NCBI GenBank assembly: GCA_950022295.1
Contig: OX465600.1
Location: 301,702,031-301,766,030 of the forward strand
DNA length: 64,000 bases
From: Bromus sterilis
Lineage: Eukaryota > Streptophyta > Magnoliopsida > Poales > Poaceae
Direction of reading: 5' to 3'
The notes beneath the pieces are model-generated. The model saw only the letters and a list, made by a program, of their open reading frames with translations, was not told the DNA's origin and made no database searches. Numbering within the stretch: position 1 is the stretch's first letter; every line of letters starts with the position of its first letter. The translations under genes were made by a program, and so were the position numbers. Below are positions 11,093 to 22,991 of this stretch, piece by piece.

Positions 11093-13996
11093 GTGGATCT
11101 TGCCCCAGGAACCGCACCAATTTCCAGACGTCCATACAAAATGGCCCCACGTGAGTTAGTTGAGCTTAAAACCCAACTGGAAGCTTTGTTGGAAAAAGGC
11201 TTCATCTCCCCTAGCTCATCGCCATGGGGTTGCCCCGTTCTGTTCGTAACGAAGAAAGATGGAACAGAAAGGATGTGCGTAGATTATCGCCCGCTAAATC
11301 TAGCGACGATAAAGAACAAGTACCCATTGCCCAGGATCAATGATCTTTATGATCAACTTGCAGGATCCTCTGTCTTCTCCAAGATGGATTTGAGATTAGG
11401 TTATCATCAAATCAAAATCCCAAACGAGGACATTCCCAAAACGGCTTTTACTACTCGTTATGGTCTTTATGAGTACACCGTCATGTCCTTTGGTTTAACC
11501 AATGCCCCCGCCACTTTCTCACGCATGATGAATTCGATCTTCATGGAGTATTTGGACCAGTTCGTTGTGGTTTACCTCGATGACATCCTTATATACTCGA
11601 AGAACGAAGAAGAACATGCCGAACACCTAAGGCTGGTATTGATGAAACTTAGAGAGCATCGCCTGTATGCTAAATTCTCCAAGTGTGAATTTTGGCTACC
11701 AGAAGTGACCTACTTAGTCCACGTGATTTCTGCAAAAGGCATTGCTGTGAATCCCGAGAGAGTTCAGGCCATCCTTGACTAGACTCCACCTGAATCGGTT
11801 AAGCAACTTAGGAGTTTTCTTGGCCTAGCCAGCTATTGCCGCCGCTTCGTCGAGAACTTTTCTAAAGTTGCAAAGCCTCTTACTGAACTCCTCAAGAAAG
11901 ATAAGAAATTCCTATGGACTCCCAAGTGCGAGGAAAGCTTTCAAGAGCTAAAAAGAAGATTGACTTCTGCACCCGTACTTGCACCTCCAGACACAAAAAA
12001 GGATTTCGAGATCTTTTGTGACGCCTCACGGCAAGGGTTAGGATGCATACTTCTGCAAGATCGACATGTGGTAGCTTATGCTTCACGCCAGTTGCGGCCA
12101 CATGAAGAGAACTATCCTACCCACGATCTTGAACTCGCTGCCGTAGTTCATGCCCTAACAACTTGGCGACATTACCTCCTTGGTAATCGTTGTGAGATCT
12201 ATTCTGACCACCAAAGCCTCAAATACATTTTCACCCAGCCAGATCTTAATCTCAGGCAAAGATGCTGGATTGAGTTGATAAAAGATTATGACTTAGGAAT
12301 TTCTTACACCCCAGGCAAAGTCAATGTCATGGCTGATGCACTAAGTCGTAAGTCGTATTGTAACAACCTCATGTTACAACAGTATCAACCACTTCTTCAT
12401 GAGGAATTTCGAAAGCTCAACCTCGAGATTGTTCCTCGTGGATCTCTTTTCAACTTGGTGGAGAAACCAACCCTTGAGGATCAAATCATAGTTGCCCAAA
12501 GGCGTGCACGAGGTGTTCGCCGGATCAAGGAGAACATTGCTAGCGGAGTTGCTAAATGTTTCTCCACAGATAGTAAAGGAACGACATTCTTTGAAAATCG
12601 TTTGGTAGTACCTAAGGATAGGGAACTAAGGCAACTCATCCTCAAAGAATCCCACGACACACCCCTCTCAATTCATCCTGGTAGCACAAAAATGTACCGA
12701 GATCTACGCCAGAGATTTTGGTGGACTAGGATGAAGAGAGACATTGCTCAATTTGTTGCCGAATGTGATGTTTGTCATCGCATTAAGGCAGAACATCAAA
12801 GACCTGCTGGCACTCTTCAACCTTTGCCTATTCCAGAGTGGAAATGGGACGAAGTCGGTATGGACTTCATCACCGGCTTTCCAAAAACCCAGAAAGGAAA
12901 CGTTGCCATCTTCGTTGTCATAGATAGGCTTTCCAAAGTTGCTCACTTCCTTCCAGTTCGCGAGTCTATAACTGCTAGCCAGTTAGCGGACTTGTATGTA
13001 TCTAGAATTGTGTCTCTTCACGGTGTTCCTTTGGAAATCAATTCTGATCGTGGTAGCCTTTTCACCTCTAGATTCTGTGGAAGCTTTCAGAGTGCTATGG
13101 GAACTCATCTCTCCTTTAGTACAACTTTTCATCCTCAGTCTAGCGGTCAAGTCGAAAGGGTTAACCAAATTCTTGAAGACATGCTCAAAGCTTGTGTTAT
13201 ATCATTCGGAAAGAATTGGGAGAAGTCTCTTCCATTTGCCGAATTTTTTTATAACAATAGTTTTCAATCTAGTCTGAACATGGCTCCTTTTGAACTCCTT
13301 TATGGACGACGATGTCGAACACCACTAAACTGGTCAGAAACCGGTGAAAGACAATTCTTTGGACCGGATATGATCATGGAAGCAGAAGAGCAAGTTCGCA
13401 TTGTTCGTGATCAATTGAAAGCAGCCCAGTCTCGTCAGAAAAGCTACTATGATCGTCATCATAGGCAAGAAAGCTACAATCTGGATGAGAAGGCTTACCT
13501 TCGGGTTACTCCTCTGAAGGGAACCCAACGTTTCGGTATCAAAAGCAAGTTGGCCCCACGTTACATCGGACCTTTCCGCATTCTTGCTAAACGTGGAGAA
13601 GTTGCCTACCAACTTGAACTACCCCCGCACCTTTCCCGAGTACATGATGTATTCCATGTGTCACAACTCAGGCGTTGCTTCAAGGACCCCATCCGCGAAG
13701 TCGACCATGAAACGCTTGATCTACAAGATGACCTTTCTTATCGAGAATACCCTGTTCGTGTTCTTGATTCAGCAGAGCGTGTCACTCGCCGAAAGAAGAT
13801 CAAGTTTCTGAAAGTTCAGTGGTCACACCACTCTGAGAGAGAAGCCACGTGGGAAAGAGAAGACCTTCTCAGTGCCGAATACCCCTCCTTCCTCCCGCAG
13901 ACTTTTGAATCTCGGGACGAGATTCTTTTGAGTGGGGGCGAGTTGTCACAACCCCAAGCTAGGTATAGGAATAGCAAGTCCCTTTGCATCATGTGA
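11093..13996 (+). pseudogene. pol: reverse transcriptase-RNase H-integrase-chromodomain, element C
   Basis: One reading frame interrupted by a single TAG at 11780-11782. Before it lies the reverse transcriptase with CVDYRPLN and the catalytic YLDDILIYSK box. After it come the RT thumb, RNase H (CDASRQGLGCIL, SDHQSLKY, NVMADALSR), the integrase HHCC zinc region (HPG...CDVCH) and an integrase core with the D-D-E set visible in GMDFITGF, NSDRGSLF and SGQVERVNQ. Residues near the end (REYPVRVLD...SEREATWE) form a chromodomain that would target heterochromatin. These chromovirus features fit the Tekay branch. The frame runs into the 3' LTR and stops at 13996. With gag lost and a nonsense codon present, the element is inactive. 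Confidence 0.9.
13928..13943 (+). other. polypurine tract of element C
   Basis: TTGAGTGGGGGCGAGT sits directly before the 3' LTR start. It is the plus-strand primer for reverse transcription and fixes the LTR boundary at 13944. Confidence 0.7.
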
Positions 13997-15230
13997 AAAA
14001 TTCAAAAAGAAATTCAAAAATGGGGAAAAGAAAAGCCCTGAGAAATTATATCAAATGGCCAGATGAAAATCTTTTTCCAAAAATCATTTGAGTATTTGGA
14101 AAATTCCTATAAATGATGCTAATCATTTTAAAAGTGGTTTGGGTTCATTCCCATGCCCATGGAATATTCAAAAATTCAAAAGGTGCCCTGGAAATTAAAT
14201 AAATACCCTATTTGAACTAAAATTCAAATTATTTGGATTTTAAAAGTGCTCAAATTTATGAGTGGCTAGCTTTATAATTTATGAGGCCACATAAAAATTT
14301 GGGGCATTTAATAAAATGCCTAGGTATTTTTATCTAGGCAGAACAAATAGAACAAAATGAAATAAAAGAAAAAGAACAGAGAAGAGAGAGAAGAGGCCCA
14401 ACTTACCTGTACCTGGCCCAGCAGCAGCCCAGCCCAGCCCACCAGGGGGCACATGCGTCTTCTTCCTCTGCCAGGCAGGCACGCAGGTCGCCGGCGAACG
14501 GCGTGCGGCCGCCAGGCAGCTGCCTGCCTCCCCCAGGCCACGTCCTGCCGTCCAGAGACGTCTGGGAGGTGCCCTGGTCCAGAGACGTCTGGGAGGTACT
14601 CAGACCTACTTTGCTTCCGCTTGTCTGTTGTAATGTTGGATCACATGGTTGTGATCTCTGTGTGCACTCTGTAAGAGTTATCAATAAAGTATATACTTTG
14701 TAGAGAATTGCAATGATACCTGTTGTTCATACAAGGCATGTGTGCTGTGTGTATGTTTATAACATGCATGTCTTAGTATGGGTTTTCGAGACCTTAGTTG
14801 TGATCTGGCTGGCGGTCTTTTATACACCAAGTGGCCCTTAGATGTGCGCAGCTTGGGGCATCACGATGCGATTGTTCGAGACTCTGTCTCGTGCACACTC
14901 TGATGTATGATCGAGCCTGCCCTAGACCCCGACTAAGTGATCGGGCTGGAGTAAGTCTATGTAAGGGTTATAATACAATCGATAGTATGGTTGAGGCGAC
15001 TTGTCTATGAGTATGGGAGTTCACCACCCATATCATTTATACTTGTGTGCGGACGATGAGGACCCATTTCAGTTGATCATCCGGCCTGGATGGGATGCCC
15101 CTCACGTTCGATGCTTTCCGAGAATGTTCTGTGCTTGGCCTTGTCTGCTTAGACAAGTGGGTACGGTTCTCGGATCTCCATATGATTGTGTTGTAGCAAG
15201 GCTTGCATACGCTAACCCCGCGTCCCGACA
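13944..15230 (+). repeat. 3' LTR of element C with a large internal deletion
   Basis: 1287 bp against 3886 bp in the 5' LTR. It follows the 5' copy to the equivalent of about 7153, then jumps to the equivalent of about 9763. The junction carries a 19-bp filler at 14579-14597 copied from 14552-14570. It ends GCGTCCCGACA and is followed by the target copy AAGAA. Confidence 0.9.
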
Positions 15231-15235
15231 AAGAA

Positions 15236-18200
15236 ATCCCGCTATTTCCTCTTGAAGTGCTCGCATGCGATCATTTATGTCGAGTTTATCCCGCTTCTCC
15301 CAAATCTTATTATTTAAAGAAGATGATCAATATATGAATATATTACATATGGTAAGAACAAAGTCTAGATAGTATTTACGTACCATCATTGTTCTTTGAT
15401 TAATCTTTTCGGTCATATAGCGAATGTTCTCCATTACGATGTAAGCACAAGGTTCAGTCCCCGATGTCTGCCTCATACACTTCACAACAAAATAGAATTC
15501 AAACAGATTTAATAATCAAGCATATATATGATAATGGTATATTGAAACTAGAAATATAATTAAATCGAATGTTCTCTCACATATTTATCGTACTGCCACG
15601 TCAGCTTCTCCTTCCATTCACCGCGCTCGAGTTTTTTGAACTTTTCCCAAACTCTGCCGTCAAAGAAAATGAATAAAGGAGTTGATTACTTGATATAACA
15701 GAAACTTAAAGTGAACACTAAAGAAGCCTACATGTGTGATAATGATTAAAATTACCTGGCGAATGAGTTCCTAATTTCTTTATACTCACTAATATCTTTA
15801 CGTAGTGAGTCCATTACTGTAACCATTCCTTTTTCCATTTCAATGTCTATCAGGATGAAGTGATAGCTGCGCACACGTAAGCGGGTATCACTTATATAAC
15901 AATATCGAGTAAGCAAAACTATAATTTGTAGTACAAAATAATGACACTCACTTGATGTTGTAAGGAAATAGTATATGTTCTTCTGCACGTAGATCCCTCA
16001 AACTTTTAAGCAAAAGGGTCTCCGCGAATTCTGTATTATGTTTTACTGTTACTTCATGTATGATGTTTGGGTCAATGAACCCAATGCCAAAGAATACATC
16101 TTTTCTCATTTCGTACATCTTCATTCTACGTAATACCACACACAAAATAATATATATAGTGAGGATAATACAGTCCATGACGTACGAGCTGATCATCTAG
16201 AAAGAAATCACCTTACAGACAATACAAACTGACGATAGATTTGTCGAGTGCCAATTGATGGAATAACTGAAATAATTCTTCATTTGCAATCCACAAGTCA
16301 CCAGTTCCATTGTCGAAATAATCTCGCCTGATCGGAATCCAGAAGCCGGGTATCTCGAACGGTATAGCTTTTGTGATGTACCACTTATGCAAGTTGCGCA
16401 TTTGCGTTGATAATAGCTTCTCTTCTTCTTCAGTGACCATAGGCTCCTCTTTTGCATATTTCCTTTTTGGAGCTGGCACATCGGACAAGGCATCAAGGTT
16501 TAAAAATTGTTCAATAGTAAGACCCGCCTCTCTAGAAAATGCTCTTTGTTCGTCGGTTATCTCTTCCTGCTGCTTGGTATTAACCTTGAGCGGGGCTATC
16601 GATTGCAATGTCTGTTCTCCGAGATGGGCAACAGTTTTCCCGCATTTTTTACTGCCTGAGTTGCTTCTTCTTGAACCCTTTTGCAGAAATTACTTGTTAA
16701 TAGAGCGTTCGTAGTCCGAGAACACGGTCTTAACAGGGGGTTCAAACATCTTCAAGAAGTGTTGTACTATTACCTCGGGTATTTTCTCCTTCGGTGGCGG
16801 GGGAGGTTTCGGTGCAAGGTGCTTCGCCACGGTTTCATCCACTGTGGCCTTGGTTTCAGCTACACTCCTATCCCAGGGTAAGACCGGCGGACTCTTCTGG
16901 GGTTTAACTTTCTTTGGTTTCTTCTTCGGTGGACTCCTATGACGCGGCGGAGGTCGATTACTTTTTGATTGTCGTGTTTGCCTTCTATCCATCATGGGGG
17001 GAGATGGTGGGATCGGTTGGCGCCGCGGACTTGCGATGTGGGGTGGTTGTGGTGGAATCGACTGACGCGGCGGAGTCGCGCTGCGCTCCACGGGGATGGA
17101 TGGTGCAGGACTCGGCTGACGTCGCAGCGGATCAGTCCCACTGTGCTCTATCTCGGGGATGAATGGTGCAGGACTCGGCTGATGTTGCGGAGTCGCACTG
17201 CGCTCCATCTCGGGGAGGGGTGCAGGACTCGGCTGGTGCTGCGGAGTCGGGATGCACTCCATCTCGGGGGGTGGTGGTGAACTTGATGTCGAATGCGTTG
17301 GACTTGACATAATGACTGGAAATATGACCCATTGTTTTCTCCATAGATAGATACCACTTTGTTTGGCTTCTCTGAGGGTCTTCTGCCCTTCACCTCCAGG
17401 AATATCAAGGTTTAGTTCTTGATATTCCGTCACAACTTCATCCACCCCGACATGAGCATAGCCAGGTGGAATCGGATTGCAGTGGTGCAGTGCTCCAGGT
17501 GGATTTGTTAAAGCAAAGCCGTCCGCCACCTTAATGGATATATTGTTCATTTTGAAGATTAGCTCGCAACGTTTCTGCTCTGTGATATCATCCACGGGGT
17601 AGTGACCATCATCGACCCCCGTGGAGCCCACACTGCTTTTCATCATAGATGGGACGGTAGTTGCTTCAGGTGGATCTTGAGTTGGCTGCGGTTGCTGGCT
17701 AAGTGACGCCTGTAGTCGCTCCTGCATATCCTTCATAGCATTTTACAACTTTGAAAGACGGTCTTCATCCAGCTTCTTCTTTCTTGCACGGCTTTTGTAA
17801 GTATCTTTATACTCCGTAAACTCCTCATACCATGGAACAACGCCTACGCCTTGCGTTCGTCCCGGATGTTCAGGATTATTGAGGGCGCGTGTAAGCTCGT
17901 CGTTCTCTCTCTCGGGGATGAAAATCCCATTCCTAGCATCATCAATTGCATTTAGTATCTCTTGATCGGCTCCTTTAAGACTTGCCTTTATAATCACCTT
18001 CCCTGTCTTTGGGTCCAACTTTCCCCCATGCCCAAAAAACCAACTCATGCACATGGGTGGAAAATATATTGTGACTGGAGTGACCCCTGCAGCAATCAAC
18101 TTCTTCTCAAATGCATCCCACTTAGGCGACACGGACTTGTAGCTACCTGTCCCCATGGTATGGAAAATATTATGCTTCTCAGCATTAATCTTGTTTATTT

Positions 18201-19015
18201 CCGACCGAAGTTTAGCTTCATCTGATTCGTTGTTCTCCACAAATTTGTCCCAATGTGCTTCTACCTTCGCTAGTGCTCCAATGAAAATTGGAGTCTTCTT
18301 ATTATTAGCGACGTATTTGGACCATAGCTTTACCTTCCAAGATCGGAATAGTTCTCCCATCTTCTTAAGAGCAGCATGCTTGACTTTCAACACATCGTCT
18401 GGTGTCGCCGAATCTGGTAGGGTGAAATATGATAAGAGTTTAGCCCAAAGATACTCTTTTTCTCTATCGCTGACAAAACTCTTGTTTCCACCTTCCTTTG
18501 GCTGATGCCATTCTTGAGTGCTAATCGGGATGTTATATCTAACAATTACTCCGCATATAGCTATCCATTTCTTCACGTGAGCTTCCGGAGCATTCGGCTG
18601 GCCACTCAAACCGATCCCATCGATGTTGTACTTTACATCATCCCGCGGCAATTTGGCCGGGCCACGTTTTGCTTTGCATGAAGAAGATTTGCTCGATCCG
18701 GGTTTCTAGAAGAAGAAATATTTGTTAATTATTAGTGATAAATCAATTATTTGTAAATTTTATGATCACCAGAGGCCTTATATATATTTATATATATACC
18801 TCGGCAGACTTTGTTGTTAATTGAAGATCTTGTTCTTCTCTTTCGTCGAATATTTCCTCACCGGAATTGTTCAGATATCGTGAGCCATCATCATCGATAT
18901 CGGCGTCATCATGAGAACCGATATCGGCGTCATCATGAGGACCGATATCGGCGTCGACGATAATTTCGTACGTATCATCTTCTTGCTCTCTGCCGCTATT
19001 GAACACGTCGTCCAT
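15236..19015 (-). pseudogene. CACTA-2 TNPA-like protein with C-terminal Ulp1/C48 peptidase
   Basis: Multi-exon transposon gene. Exon 1 is 19015-18800 (MDDVFNSG start, acidic, three DADIG-type repeats), ending at a GT donor. Exon 2 starts at 18705 after TTCTAG and keeps phase. It holds a globular TNPA-type region (about 18650-17750) and a Pro-rich repeat region (17300-16900, SPAP/RQPSP blocks). In-frame TAA stops occur at 17743-17745 and 16690-16692. Smaller exons follow with Ulp1 hallmarks: YHFILIDI (His, about 15865), VMDSLRKD (Asp), then RQTSGTEPC with the catalytic Gln/Cys region near 15475. Ulp1-type domains are a known partner of CACTA proteins; the in vivo substrate is unknown. The last exon is cut by element C. 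Splice sites other than the first pair are approximate. Confidence 0.8.
18888..18960 (-). repeat. short in-frame coding repeats in CACTA-2 exon 1
   Basis: About three tandem units of 24 bp built on GATATCGGCGTCATCATGAG (plus-strand reading). They encode an Asp-rich DADIG.HD repeat near the protein N-terminus. The unit length is a multiple of three, so copy-number change would not break the frame. Confidence 0.75.
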
Positions 19016-19234
19016 AGCTTAACTAATATCGACGAGATGCAGAAAAAGATAAAACAATTTAGTATAAGCAAATATAGAAAATGACATGTCAAATAATCAA
19101 GTTCACATGCAACAATAATATTAGAATAATAAGCCAGCTTACATCTTGAATAATCCAGTTCACATATATGCAACACTAATATATATTTCGATCACTACAG
19201 CTAGTAGATATATATATATATAACATATCACTAG

Positions 19235-19636
19235 CTAAAACAGTAAACAACGTCGACTCCGGCTGGCGGTGGACACCCAAAGAGAAGGAACCATCACCCA
19301 CTCGTAGCTAGGGTGAGATCCCTGAAGCACCTGCCATAAACTGTAGTACCCGGCGTCCAACGCCGCCATGTAGCAACGGACGTGGTCGTCCTCCTCCCTG
19401 ATACGTCGGCGTACAATCTCCTCGGGGGCCGGCTCCCTCCGCACCGACTATGGCCCACGCGACCGCCACCAAAGAAGATCCGAGTCGACGACAAGACCCG
19501 GATTCCTCGCTAAGCGACGCACCCCGGAAACCACCTCCCAGTGCCATCCCGGCGGAGCCCAGTCCCAGACATTGCGCATCCCGTCAAGAACTCCCGGAGC
19601 GCGACGGTAACGAGGATGCGGGCCCGGCATTCTCAC
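19235..19636 (-). pseudogene. unrecognised Trp-rich ORF upstream of the TNPA gene
   Basis: Two stretches in the same minus-strand frame (19636-19448 and 19444-19235) are separated by one TAG at 19448-19450. They look coding: the first has VWDWAPPGWHWEVVSG and LLWWRSRGP, the second EEDDHVRCYMAALDAGYYSLWQ. Composition and absence of low complexity argue against chance. I cannot assign a family. Position suggests the last exon of a gene upstream of TNPA, where other CACTA elements keep TNPD, but it does not resemble TNPD. Confidence 0.45.
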
Positions 19637-19639
19637 TAA

Positions 19640-19949
19640 TGAAACTAATAAAATTACAACTAAAATATCTCAATATTTTCATGTTAATAGCTATTGATCT
19701 ATAGCTCAAATGGTAGAACATCTCATATATATATATATACTAATAATATTTAGAACAATATATATACTAAATATGTCTTTTAGAACATATGTCGCCGAAA
19801 ACGTATTAATGAAACTAAAATCAATATATACAACATTATATAAACAATATGTACTAACAATACTCACAATATAACAATACATAAAGGTTTTTTAATACAT
19901 TTTTGGCGCATAGCATATATATACTTGACTACAAGGCTTACAACAAAAA
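19640..19949. other. A/T-rich spacer of CACTA-2
   Basis: About 300 bp of A/T-rich sequence with runs of TATATA and repeated AATATATAC-like words. I see no gene or RNA. Confidence 0.6.
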
Positions 19950-20168
19950 ATTTCATTTAGCAAAAATGTTCATCTAGCAAAATGTTCATCTAAGAAAAAT
20001 GTTCATCTAGGAAAATGTTCATCTAGCAAAATTCTCATCTAGCAAAATGTTCATCTAGCAACATGTTCATCTAGCAAAATTTTCATCTAGAAAAAATGTT
20101 CATCTAGCAAAATGTTCATCTAGCAAAAATGTTCATCTAGCTAACAAAATGTTCATCTAGCAGAAAAT
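19950..20168 (+). repeat. GTTCATCTAGCAAAAT minisatellite in CACTA-2
   Basis: About a dozen imperfect tandem copies of a 16-17 bp unit (AAAATGTTCATCTAGC), varying mainly in the length of the A run. The array resumes at 24589-24615 on the other side of element D, so D inserted near its right end. Such arrays are common in subterminal or intronic parts of grass CACTA elements. Confidence 0.85.
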
Positions 20169-20201
20169 TGCATAGTGGCATATACATCTATAGAAACATA
20201 T

Positions 20202-21759
20202 TGATGGCGCGAGAGTTGACGGATGTAGTCTTTTCGCCCTTCGTTGGTGAGCCCCAAGTGGAAGGCATGATGCAGCACAGGAGCAAATTTCCCTCAGTAA
20301 AGATACCAAGGTTTGTCTCCAGTAGGACTCCAGAGATGATAAGTAGGTGTCAGCGGCGCTACTGACGCGGACCTGCACACACACACAAATAACTTTGTTC
20401 CCAACGAAGTTCAGAGAGGTTGTCAATCTCTCCGGTCTTATTGTTCACAAAGGATCAAACACAAGAGATAATGATAGCAACTGAAAGTAAAAGCAGAAAA
20501 GTAAATGAGCGTGGAAAAAGTAATGAGGATATGGACCGGGATACGTGATGTTCACTAGTGATGTCTCTCTCCCAAAAGACGATAAAACTGCTATGCGAGG
20601 TAAACAAATTACACAAGGGCAATTGACAGGATTATGAACGCACCGCAATGCTAACTATGCTACAAAAGAAAGGAAAATGCTCAAAAGCACGGGCACTACG
20701 CCAAAATAAGTAGACCGAAATCCAACTTCATCTACTACTAATCATCCACCTTGAGATATCTATCCAGAACATCTCGCTGGTATTAAGTTGCGAGCCCCAC
20801 CCAAAGTGTAAACCCAAAGCAAGAGACAACTGCATTAAAAAGCACTTTGCGTAAAGTAAACAATCCTTGCAACCGCAGTTACAAGCACCGTTGTTTTCCC
20901 CTTGTGGAAACAACACATCCCCTAGACTCATGTTTCTGTCACTCAAGCGTGTCATCGGGGGGCATGAACCCACAATCGAGCATAACGTTCCCTCTTGGGG
21001 TTACTACCTACTACTTGGCCAAAGCAATAAATAACAACGGAGAACATGCAAGAATTACTTAGGAACAAAAATATAAGAGATAAAAACCAAATATATTACT
21101 CAATCACAATCTGACCATAATCTCATAATCCATCAGATCCCATCAAACTCAACATAGCAATAGCAGAAAGATTACAAAAGTGCCTCGATCATGTAGGGCA
21201 GCTCACGAGGTCTAAACCATGAAGAACAAAGAGGGGAGGAGAACATCACATAGCTACTGATCACGGACCCATGTTCCAAGGAAAACTACTCACGAGACAT
21301 CCGGGGAGCATCCATGGTGGAGAGGAGACTCCCGGAGGTCAATCCTCCCTCCGGAAGGGTGCCGGGAAGAGGTCTTCTGGTGCTCCCGATGTCGGAAGCG
21401 CGGCGGCGGAACAGAGGCGAGATTGCGAAAAAGGGTTCTCTTTTCTGAAGTTTCCCGTGACGGAGAATATATAGGCGAAGGGGGGCAGCCAGAGGTGGAC
21501 CAGGGGCCCCAAGCGCCCCCCTGGCGTGGCCAGGGGTGGGGCCGCGCCGGGTGGCCGTCTGGTCCCCCCTGGCTCCCCTCTGGCCCCACTCGGGCTCTTC
21601 GCGAAACTTCGTGTACGCTGATTTTTCCTATATTTTTCCCGGAATTTTTCTGGCACTTTTTATATGGGGAAAAACTGAAATAGAAAAATAGCAGAAAACA
21701 GGAACTGGCACTGTGGTGCACTGAGTTAATAGGTTAGTCCAAATATGGTCAAAAGTGTA
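20202..21759 (-). repeat. 3' LTR of element D, missing its start
   Basis: It reads like the 5' LTR from its CA end (TGATGGCGCG at 20202 in plus orientation) to a point in TGGTCAAAAGTGTA at 21759, where it joins unrelated interior sequence. The TGATACGTCC start and polypurine tract are absent. Confidence 0.88.
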
Positions 21760-21968
21760 AATCTTGTAAGAAAATAAATCAAAGAAGCACAAAGTGACAT
21801 GCATAGGAGGGTAGAACAAGGACAACTTCAAAATTTTCAACATGAAGAGAGGTGTTTTTGTAACATGGAAGTTTCTACAACCAAACTTTCCTCTCTCAAA
21901 GTAATTTTCAGTAGCATCATGAACAACATCAAGAATATAACTATCACATAAATCATGTTGTTCATGAC

Positions 21969-22798
21969 CTACAAGCACACGTGTATTGTTTTCAACACGG
22001 GTTTTAGGATGATAGATAGATGCAACCCATCACATTGAGCCTTGATAAGAGCAAAATTCTCCGGATTTGGAGATTTCAAAAGGATAATAGGACAATCAAG
22101 TGTGGGTGCAATAGCAACAATTTCATGCTTAACATAAGGAACTATAGAGAGTTCATTTTTGTCAGCATCATCCATAGTGGTAGCTTTGCCATCAACAAAG
22201 CAAGTATCAAAATTTTCAGAAAGGGATATTTCAAGTGAGTCCTCGGAATCATGGGATTCCTCCTCAATGCAATCATTGGCCTCTTCCTGGGCAGCAAACA
22301 TTTTATTTTTAAAATCCTCAATATAAGAATTGGAAGTATAATTCTCGAAGCAATAAGCAAGAACTGCAAAGTTTTCAGACTCGAAAATAGTATCGTGATA
22401 TTTTTCAATCAAAGAAGCAATTTCATAGGCACCTTTAAAAGCAACAAACTCTTCAATCTTTTCAACATCAAAGTAATCATAAACACCTTTAGCATAAGAA
22501 GATAAGATCTCATTTTCATTAAACTCACATTGGAAAGGAGGTGTTTATGATCTATATTAGAACAGCAAGTAAAATCATAAATGTGGCACAAAAGTTTAGC
22601 ATGGCAATAAGAAGTTTGTATTTGGTCCCATAAGTTTTTCCCTTTCTCAGATAGGCGGTGCCGCGTATAATGAGCATGCTCATCCAATGATTTTCCCTCA
22701 ACCAAGTCGGTTGGGTTTTTAGCACGAGCACAAATTGATCGAAGACGAGCCAAGTGAAACATGTCCATCCTACCATATTTGGGTGGTTCCACACCCAT
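21969..22798 (-). pseudogene. element D internal protein, frameshifted
   Basis: An upstream frame (22798-22409) begins MGVEPPKYGRMDMFHLARL. A second frame (22412-21969) is acidic, with QEEANDCIEEESHDSEDSLE. The two belong together: in the overlap the first frame degenerates into Leu/Met-rich sequence while the second frame, read upstream of its first Met, keeps acidic coding character, pointing to a frameshift near 22550. The protein sits where gag is expected, after the primer site, but I do not recognise it. No capsid, zinc-knuckle or protease motif is visible. The coding part ends at the deletion joining the interior to the 3' LTR. Confidence 0.5.
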
Positions 22799-22964
22799 GG
22801 TGAAGATAGCATAAATAGGAAAAGCAAGAAAAAGGCAAAAGGTAGCAACTATTTTTGTGGTTTTTCATAAAGGACACTGAGATAAAAACTGCAAGGTAAA
22901 CTAACAAGACTAAAAAACAAAGGTAAAGGGTAGTGTGCAACTCCCCTATCTTAGCATTCGGAGT

Positions 22965-22981
22965 CCCCCGCAACGGCGCCA
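22965..22981 (-). other. primer binding site, element D
   Basis: Minus-strand TGGCGCCGTTGCGGGGG follows the 5' LTR end by about 10 bp, one base away from the usual TGGCGCCGTTGCCGGGG. Confidence 0.8.
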
Positions 22982-22991
22982 GAAATTTGCT

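Larger units (their letters stand above)
6512..15230 (+). mobile_element. Ty3/Gypsy chromovirus element C (Tekay-like), damaged
   Basis: Complete insertion flanked by AAGAA (6507-6511 and 15231-15235). The 5' LTR is 6512-10397, the iMet-type primer site is at 10402, the pol-like frame is 11093-13943, and the 3' LTR is 13944-15230. Both LTRs start TGTCACAACCCCAAGCTAGG and end GTCCCGACA. Gag and protease are missing, pol has one in-frame stop, and the 3' LTR has lost about 2.6 kb. The LTR parts that can be aligned differ at roughly 2%, suggesting insertion of order one million years ago at usual grass rates. Confidence 0.92.
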
